The notes under the pieces were generated by a model, which saw only the letters and a list, made by a program, of their open reading frames with translations, had not been told where the DNA came from and did not search any database. From the NCBI GenBank assembly GCA_030635005.1, contig DAOVZS010000017.1:1-18943 (forward strand): a DNA stretch of 18,943 nt, given 5' to 3'. Within the stretch, counting starts at the first letter, position 1; each line of letters opens with the position of its first letter. The position numbers and the translations under genes are program-made. The stretch comes from Thiomargarita sp. GTDB lineage: Bacteria; Pseudomonadota; Gammaproteobacteria; Beggiatoales; Beggiatoaceae. Below, one piece after another: positions 13,945 to 18,943 of the stretch.

Positions 13945-15347
13945 CTATATTTGAACAAAATGTCCTGCTATAGCAGCAGCAGCAGCCATCTCTGGACTGA
14001 CTAAATGTGTTCGTCCTCCTTGACCTTGACGCCCTTCAAAATTACGGTTAGATGTTGACGCACACCGTTCCCCTGGTTCTAAATAATCAGCATTCATAGC
14101 GAGACACATAGAACAACCTGCTAAGCGCCATTCAAACCCTGCATTAGTAAAAATAGTATCTAATCCTTCCTGTTCTGCTTGTTTTTTTATTAAGCCAGAA
14201 CCTGGCACGACTAAGGCAAGTTTGATATTTGAAGCGATTGTTTTGCCTTTTACTACTTGTGCAGCAGCACGTAAATCTTCAATACGTGAATTTGTACATG
14301 AACCAATAAAAATTTTATCAAGGCTAATATCAGTCATGGGCATTCCTGCTTTCAAATTCATATATGTCAAGGCACGTTGCATACCTTCTGCTTTACTGGT
14401 ATCGTCTACTTTTGTAGGATCGGGTACTAAGCTATCTACAGACACTACCATTTCTGGAGATGTGCCCCAACTGATTTGGGGTTTTATAGTTTTTGCATCA
14501 ATATGAATAATATGATCAAATTGGGCTTCAGGATCTGTTTGTAAATCACGCCAGCTTGTTTCAGCTTGTACCCATAAATCATCACGTGGTGCTAAAGGGC
14601 GTCCTCGTACATAGTCAATTGTCTTATCATCCACACCAATAATACCCGCACGTGCACCTGCTTCAATAGCCATATTACAAACGGTCATACGCCCTTCCAT
14701 TGATAAATCGGAAATGGCTGTGCCACCAAATTCAATCGCATAACCTGTCCCCCCTGCTGTACCAATTTTCCCAATGATATATAAGATAATATCTTTAGCA
14801 GTCACGCCCTCTGCTACTTTACCATTAACACTGATCAACATATTTTTAGATTTTTTTTGTATGACGCATTGTGTGGCTAAAACATGCTCTACTTCAGATG
14901 TACCAATGCCAAAAGCTAAAGAACCAAAAGCGCCATGTGTTGCTGTATGCGAATCTCCACAAACAATTGTCATGCCAGGTAACGTAATACCTTGTTCAGG
15001 TCCAATAACATGTACAATACCTTGACGTGGATCATTTATTGTGAATTCTGTGATACCTAAATCATGACAATTTGTATCTAAGGTTTTAACTTGTAAACGG
15101 GCCACTGGATCAACAATATCTGCGATTCCATTATCACGAAGAGTTGTAGGAACGTTATGATCAGGAACTGCAAAATTTGCTGAGACACGCCAAGGCTGAC
15201 GATGAGCTAAACGTAATCCTTCAAAAGCTTGGGGGAAGTCACTTCATGAATTAAATGTCGATCAATATAAAGTAATGTCGCCCCATTGTTATCAACACGT
15301 ACGGTATGGGCATCCCATAATTTATCATATAAAGTTTTTGTAGACAT
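13945..15347 (-). pseudogene. leuC: 3-isopropylmalate dehydratase large subunit, frameshifted by one missing base
   Basis: LeuC with LeuD isomerises 2- to 3-isopropylmalate in leucine synthesis, using a 4Fe-4S cluster. From the ATG at 15347 the frame reads MSTKTLYDKLWDAHTVRV and runs to HEVTSP (codons 34-39), then goes out of frame; from 15230 leftwards a second frame continues QAFEGLRLAHRQPWRVSANFAVPDHN to the stop at 13945. The break is at a run of five C on the coding strand (15231-15235); six would restore one open frame of 467 aa (E. coli 466). Everything else is intact: the cluster Cys at about 351 (GSCTNSR) and 412 and 415 (CSMC), and the LEPGERCASTSNRNFEGRQG end. No further lesion is visible, so a sequencing error, a recent mutation or phase variation are all possible. 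No leuD is next to it; hemH follows. Confidence 0.9.
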
Positions 15348-15631
15348 ATCGTATTTAAATGCTATAATATAAAATATAAGTGTATTAGTTAGGCTTGTAT
15401 AAAAGAACTTTTTTAATTTTAAATTTTAACATAAAATAAGGATTTAGTTTTAAACTAAGATATTTATTTTTGTCAAAATGTAATTAAAAAAAGTATCTTT
15501 GATAAGGTATTGAATTTATTGATATTAAATAAAAAACTTGGGAAATTATACATTATTAACCCCCCCCCTTCCCAAAAAAGTTTGTTTTTTTTTTATAATC
15601 TATGTATAATCCGCCAAGCGGTAAAAAGAGT
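15348..15631. other. Gene-free AT-rich region between leuC and the tRNA genes
   Basis: No coding frame is supported here. It contains a run of nine C (15560-15568), a weak inverted repeat TTGGGAA/TTCCCAA (15538-15544 and 15569-15575) followed by a long T-rich run, and at its right end the tRNA promoter. The leuC promoter should lie in the left part, where many TATAAT-like sequences on the minus strand make a choice impossible. No leader peptide rich in Leu codons was seen. Confidence 0.6.
15582..15616 (+). promoter_or_regulatory. Putative tRNA promoter
   Basis: A perfect TATAAT (15605-15610) stands 22 bases before tRNA-Ser, followed by the GC-rich CCGCC expected of a growth-rate-controlled stable-RNA promoter. 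TTGTTT (15582-15587) lies 17 bases upstream as a weak -35. Confidence 0.6.
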
Positions 15632-15722
15632 GGAGAGATGGCCGAGTGGCTGAAGGCGCTCCCCTGCTAAGGGAGTATAGGCTAACCCCCTATCGAGGGT
15701 TCGAATCCCTCTTTCTCCGCCA
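15632..15722 (+). tRNA. tRNA-Ser(GCU), reads AGC/AGU
   Basis: A 91-base class II tRNA with encoded CCA (15720-15722). Acceptor stem GGAGAGA pairs with TTTCTCC (one G-T). The anticodon stem CTCCC/GGGAG encloses CTGCTAA, giving anticodon GCT at 15666-15668. The T arm is GAGGG-TTCGAAT-CCCTC, and the long variable arm between is the serine mark. Close to E. coli tRNA-Ser(GCU). tRNA-Arg follows after 12 bases, probably in one transcript. Confidence 0.97.
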
Positions 15723-15734
15723 CAATATTTTTTT

Positions 15735-15812
15735 GCGCCCGTAGCTCAGTTTGGATAGAGTACCTGGCTACGAACTAGGGGGTCGGGAGTTCGAATCTCT
15801 CCGGGCGCGCCA
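15735..15812 (+). tRNA. tRNA-Arg(ACG), reads CGN (A34 likely deaminated to inosine)
   Basis: A 78-base class I tRNA with encoded CCA (15810-15812). Acceptor GCGCCCG/CGGGCGC is perfect. The anticodon arm CCTGG-CTACGAA-CTAGG gives anticodon ACG; one G-T pair is in the stem. The T arm CGGGAG-TTCGAAT-CTCTCCG is regular. The D loop is one base longer than in E. coli. It lies between tRNA-Ser and rpsL in the same direction; no terminator is evident in the 110 bases to rpsL, so read-through into the str operon is possible. Confidence 0.96.
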
Positions 15813-15922
15813 TTTTCCTGCACTTGGTATAGCGTTTTGTCGCTTTGAAACTCCTTTTATGGCTTTATGCTGTGTATTGAGGTTTTGTTTTTTTTATGAT
15901 TAACATTTTAATTGAGTAAACT

Positions 15923-16297
15923 ATGGTAACAATTAACCAGTTGGTGCGTAAACCACGAAAACGTCAAATAACGAAAAGTACTACACCAGCATTGGAAGGT
16001 TGCCCTCAAAGGCGTGGCGTATGTACACGTGTATATACTACAACGCCCAAAAAACCAAACTCAGCAATGCGTAAAGTTGCACGTGTACGCCTAACCAATG
16101 GTATGGAAATCACAAGCTATATTGGTGGGGAAGGACACAATTTACAAGAACATTCAGTTGTCTTGGTTCGAGGCGGGCGTGTTAAGGATTTACCAGGTGT
16201 GCGCTATCATACAGTACGTGGTTCTCTAGATACCTCTGGTGTTAATGATAGACGACAAGGCCGTTCAAAATACGGAGCAAAAAGACCTAAGTCTTAA
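15923..16297 (+). CDS. rpsL: Small ribosomal subunit protein S12 (uS12)
   Basis: Decoding-centre protein and first gene of the str operon. 124 aa, as in E. coli. MVTINQLVRKPR start, TTTPKKPNSAMRKVARVRLTNG and GGRVKDLPGVRYHTVRG are diagnostic. Lys43 and Lys88, the usual sites of streptomycin-resistance changes, are both the wild-type lysine. The upstream 110 bases after tRNA-Arg hold no strong promoter by eye; a TTGAAA and TATGCT pair there has only 15 bases of spacing. Confidence 0.98.
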   Translation: MVTINQLVRKPRKRQITKSTTPALEGCPQRRGVCTRVYTTTPKKPNSAMRKVARVRLTNGMEITSYIGGEGHNLQEHSVVLVRGGRVKDLPGVRYHTVRGSLDTSGVNDRRQGRSKYGAKRPKS

Positions 16298-16320
16298 CTA
16301 AATAAATTGGAATATTTAAA

Positions 16321-16791
16321 ATGCCAAGAAGAAGAATTGTCGCTAAACGTACTATTCTACCAGATCCAAAATATGGAGATGCTACAGTTGCCAAATTCAT
16401 CAATATTGTGATGCAAGATGGTAAGAAATCTGTTGCAGAACGTATTATTTATGGTGCATTAGAACAAGCAGCTGAAAAAAAGAAAGCTGATCCTTTAGAT
16501 ATTTTTGGTAAAGCATTAGATAATGTTCGTCCACTTGTTGAAGTAAAATCTCGACGCGTGGGTGGATCAACTTATCAAATACCGATAGAAGTTCGCCCCG
16601 CACGTAGAACAACTTTAGCAATGCGTTGGTTGGCAGACACAGCACGTAAGCGTAGTGAAAAAACCATGGGAGATCGCTTGGCAGGCGAAATCATGGATGC
16701 TTATGAGAAAAAAGGTGCTGCTATAAAAAAACGTGATGACGTACATCGTATGGCAGAAGCCAATAAGGCGTTTTCACATTTTCGCTGGTGA
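16321..16791 (+). CDS. rpsG: Small ribosomal subunit protein S7 (uS7)
   Basis: Primary 16S rRNA binder that organises the 30S head; in E. coli it represses the str operon at the rpsL-rpsG gap. 156 aa, the usual length (E. coli K-12 has an extended 179-aa form). MPRRRIVAKRTILPDPKYGD start, FINIVMQDGKKSVAERIIYGAL, VGGSTYQIPIEVRPARRTTLAMRWL and RMAEANKAFSHFRW end. 23 bases from rpsL, much shorter than the E. coli regulatory gap, and 98 repeat-rich bases before fusA. Confidence 0.98.
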   Translation: MPRRRIVAKRTILPDPKYGDATVAKFINIVMQDGKKSVAERIIYGALEQAAEKKKADPLDIFGKALDNVRPLVEVKSRRVGGSTYQIPIEVRPARRTTLAMRWLADTARKRSEKTMGDRLAGEIMDAYEKKGAAIKKRDDVHRMAEANKAFSHFRW

Positions 16792-16796
16792 TTTTA

Positions 16797-16889
16797 CAGT
16801 GTTCAGTGATCAGTGATTAGTGATCAGTGAGATCACTGAATACTGATAAAACGAATAATAATTCGATTAACTAATAACTGATAACTGAT
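16797..16889 (+). repeat. Repeat-rich rpsG-fusA gap: 15-bp hairpin plus AGTGAT and AACTGAT tandem repeats
   Basis: Positions 16797-16811 pair with 16831-16845 over 15 bp with a single G-T pair; the core arms are TTCAGTGATC (16802-16811) and GATCACTGAA (16831-16840). The 19-base loop repeats the word AGTGAT(C/T) again. A second small palindrome, CGAAT/ATTCG (16852-16865), and a direct repeat ATAACTG (two copies at about 16874-16887) follow and run right up to the fusA ATG. No Shine-Dalgarno sequence remains. No T-tract follows the large hairpin, so it is unlikely to be a simple terminator. Confidence 0.75.
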
Positions 16890-18943
16890 ATGGCACGTAA
16901 AACACCCATTGAGCGCTACCGTAACATCGGCATTATGGCTCATATTGATGCGGGAAAAACAACCACAACAGAACGTATACTCTATTATACAGGTATTTCA
17001 CATAAAATTGGTGAAGTGCATGATGGAGCAGCCACAATGGATTGGATGGCACAAGAGCAAGAACGTGGCATTACCATTACTTCTGCTGCTACAACCTGTT
17101 TCTGGAGTGGAATGGCTCAACAATATCCTGAGCACAGGATTAATATTATTGACACCCCGGGTCATGTCGATTTTACTATAGAAGTAGAACGCTCATTGCG
17201 CGTTCTTGACGGAGCCTGTGCTGTGTTTTGTGCAGTTGGTGGTGTAGAACCCCAATCTGAGACGGTTTGGCGTCAAGCTAATAAATACGGTGTTCCTCGT
17301 ATCGCATTTGTTAATAAAATGGATCGAGCGGGTGCTGATTTTTTACGTGTTGTTGAGCAAATAACTACACGTCTTGCCGCTACTCCTGCTGTCTTACAAC
17401 TTCCTATTGGAGCTGAAGATCAATTTGAGGGTGTTATTGATCTCATCAAAATGAAAGCTATTTTTTGGGAAGAAGAAGGCATGGGTGTCAAGTTTGAAGA
17501 ACGTGATATTCCAGACAAAATGCTGCTTGAGTGTCAAGAATGGCGTGAAAAGTTGGTAGAACTTGCTGCCGAATCTAACGAAACCTTAATGGACAAATAT
17601 CTTGATGACGGTGAACTCACTCAAGAGGAAATTCGTCAAGGTATACGCCAGCGTAGTATTGCCAACGAAATTATTCCGACATTATGTGGTTCAGCATTCA
17701 AAAATAAAGGCGTACAATCCATGTTGGATGCTGTTATTGAATATTTACCAGCACCTACAGACGTCCCCGCTGTTTCTGGAATACTTGATGATGGAAAACA
17801 AACAGCAACCACTCGTTCTCCCAGAGATGACGAACACTTCGCAGCCCTCGCCTTTAAAATTGCCACAGATCCGTATGTGGGGACACTCACATATTTTCGC
17901 GTTTACTCAGGTGTATTAGAATCAGGTCAAACGATCTATAACCCACTAAAACATAAACGAGAACGTGTGGGACGTATTCTACAAATGCATTCTAACACTC
18001 GTGAAGAAATTAAAGAAGTACGTGCTGGAGATATAGCCGCTGCTGTTGGATTAAAAGATGTGACCACTGGTGAAACTTTATGTGATAAAAATCACATTAT
18101 CACATTGGAAAAAATGGAATTTCCAGAACCGGTTATCTCTGTTGCTGTAGAACCTAAAACAAAATCTGATCAAGAAAAAATGGGGGTTGCACTTACAAAA
18201 TTAGCAGCTGAAGATCCCTCATTTCAAGTGCGTACTGATGAAGAAACGGGACAAACGATTATCTCTGGTATGGGTGAGTTACATCTTGATATCATTGTCG
18301 ATCGCATGCGTAGAGAATTCAATGTGCAAGCTAATGTGGGTGCTCCCCAAGTTGCTTATCGTGAAACTATTTGCAAAACGATTGAACAAGAAGGGAAATA
18401 TATCAAACAATCTGGTGGGCGGGGTCAATATGGTCATGTTTGGCTTAAACTTGAACCCAGAAAGCCGGGAACTGGTTATGAATTTATCAACAAAATTGTT
18501 GGCGGTACGATTCCTAAAGAATACATACCAGCTGTTGATAAAGGTATACAAGAACAAATGCAAAATGGTGTTGTTGCAGGTTATCCCGTTGTAGATATTC
18601 AAGCCACCTTATTTGATGGTTCTTTTCATGATGTGGATTCTAGTGAAATGGCTTTTAAAATTGCTGGATCTCAATGTTTCAAAGAAGGTGCTAAAAAAGC
18701 ACAGGCTGTCTTGCTAGAACCTATTATGGCAGTTGAAGTCATTACACCAGAAGACTATATGGGTGATGTGATGGGAGATATTAATCGCCGTCGTGGTATT
18801 TTGCAAGGTATGGAAGATGTCCCCACTGGAAAAGTGATACGTGCTGAAGTCCCTTTGAGCGAGATGTTTGGATATGCCACTGATGTACGTTCTTTAACAC
18901 AAGGTCGTGCTAATTATACGATGCAATTTTCTAAATATCATGA
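16890..18943 (+). CDS. fusA: Elongation factor G (C-terminus beyond window)
   Basis: GTPase that drives translocation of mRNA and tRNA and, with RRF, ribosome recycling. The ATG at 16890 opens 684 codons up to the right edge; the E. coli protein has 704 aa, so about 20 residues are outside. GTPase motifs: AHIDAGKTTTTERI (17-30), the GITITSAAT switch I, DTPGH (88-92), NKMD (142-145) and GSAFKNKG for G5. Domain II follows (HFAALAFKIATDPYVG), then domain III-V parts including FDGSFHDVDSSEMAFK and GYATDVRSLTQGRA. It is the standard EF-G1, third gene of the str operon; tuf is expected next. The gap before it is filled by repeats and has no Shine-Dalgarno. Confidence 0.97.
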   Translation, partial: MARKTPIERYRNIGIMAHIDAGKTTTTERILYYTGISHKIGEVHDGAATMDWMAQEQERGITITSAATTCFWSGMAQQYPEHRINIIDTPGHVDFTIEVERSLRVLDGACAVFCAVGGVEPQSETVWRQANKYGVPRIAFVNKMDRAGADFLRVVEQITTRLAATPAVLQLPIGAEDQFEGVIDLIKMKAIFWEEEGMGVKFEERDIPDKMLLECQEWREKLVELAAESNETLMDKYLDDGELTQEEIRQGIRQRSIANEIIPTLCGSAFKNKGVQSMLDAVIEYLPAPTDVPAVSGILDDGKQTATTRSPRDDEHFAALAFKIATDPYVGTLTYFRVYSGVLESGQTIYNPLKHKRERVGRILQMHSNTREEIKEVRAGDIAAAVGLKDVTTGETLCDKNHIITLEKMEFPEPVISVAVEPKTKSDQEKMGVALTKLAAEDPSFQVRTDEETGQTIISGMGELHLDIIVDRMRREFNVQANVGAPQVAYRETICKTIEQEGKYIKQSGGRGQYGHVWLKLEPRKPGTGYEFINKIVGGTIPKEYIPAVDKGIQEQMQNGVVAGYPVVDIQATLFDGSFHDVDSSEMAFKIAGSQCFKEGAKKAQAVLLEPIMAVEVITPEDYMGDVMGDINRRRGILQGMEDVPTGKVIRAEVPLSEMFGYATDVRSLTQGRANYTMQFSKYH

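Noticed and set aside
13945..15105. A shorter 386-aa LeuC starting at the GTG at 15105
   Set aside because: Upstream sequence in another frame encodes the missing conserved N-terminus (MSTKTLYDKLWDAHT... to DIVDP), so the GTG is an internal Val codon and the true gene begins at 15347 with a frameshift.
15537..15600. TTGGGAA/TTCCCAA hairpin followed by a T-run as a plus-strand terminator
   Set aside because: No plus-strand gene lies upstream to be terminated (leuC points the other way), and the 24-base loop with only 7 bp of stem makes it weak; the T-run is part of the tRNA promoter spacer.
15813..15922. rpsL promoter with TTGAAA and TATGCT
   Set aside because: The 15-base spacing is too short, and the tRNA promoter upstream may drive the str operon.
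16909..17181. Plus-strand frame of 90 aa
   Set aside because: Out-of-frame shadow of fusA, whose own frame reads through the window edge.
1..18943. CRISPR array, prophage or insertion sequence
   Set aside because: No regularly spaced repeats with unique spacers and no transposase, integrase or phage structural gene were found; only short palindromic elements are present.

Overview
The window is an AT-rich stretch of a gammaproteobacterial chromosome. The S4, S11, S12, S14, L17, RpoA, EF-G, GDP-fucose synthase and LeuC proteins all read like gammaproteobacterial versions: long 101-aa S14, S4 without a zinc site, 156-aa S7, LeuC of 467 aa. The palindrome-rich gaps and the AGAAAC...GTTTCT and (C)AGTGAT-type repeats recall large filamentous sulfur bacteria such as the Beggiatoa/Thiothrix group, but this is a guess from memory.

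Layout, left to right. (1) 1-2553, minus strand: a nucleotide-sugar operon with a UDP-glucuronate 4-epimerase-like gene, a small HEPN-domain gene, a UDP-glucuronate decarboxylase (UDP-xylose synthase) gene and the start of an MNT minimal nucleotidyltransferase that runs off the left edge. (2) 2605-4673, plus strand, divergent: gmd and fcl, which turn GDP-mannose into GDP-L-fucose. Both units would supply activated sugars for a surface polysaccharide. (3) 4714-12784, minus strand: an uninterrupted ribosomal block in transcription order rplE-rpsN-rpsH-rplF-rplR-rpsE-rpmD-rplO-secY-rpmJ-rpsM-rpsK-rpsD-rpoA-rplQ, that is, most of the spc operon plus the whole alpha operon. It begins at rplE; the genes that normally precede it (rplX, rplN, rpsQ and the S10 operon) are not there. 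Instead there is a promoter-like sequence with a GC-rich discriminator. (4) 12957-15347, minus strand: hemH and leuC, where leuC carries a one-base deletion that breaks the frame near codon 39. (5) 15632-15812, plus strand: tRNA-Ser(GCU) and tRNA-Arg(ACG). (6) 15923-18943, plus strand: the str operon, rpsL-rpsG-fusA, with fusA cut by the right edge.

The str operon therefore points away from the spc/alpha block. Inverting one segment, with an end exactly between hemH and rplE, would restore the usual str-S10-spc-alpha order, so the window appears to hold an inversion breakpoint inside the ribosomal super-operon. The most unusual gene-level observation is the HEPN/MNT pair, normally adjacent genes, separated by a sugar decarboxylase gene and translationally packed into a polysaccharide-precursor operon. 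The longer gaps inside the ribosomal operons each carry an inverted repeat, and two of these belong to one recognisable repeat family.
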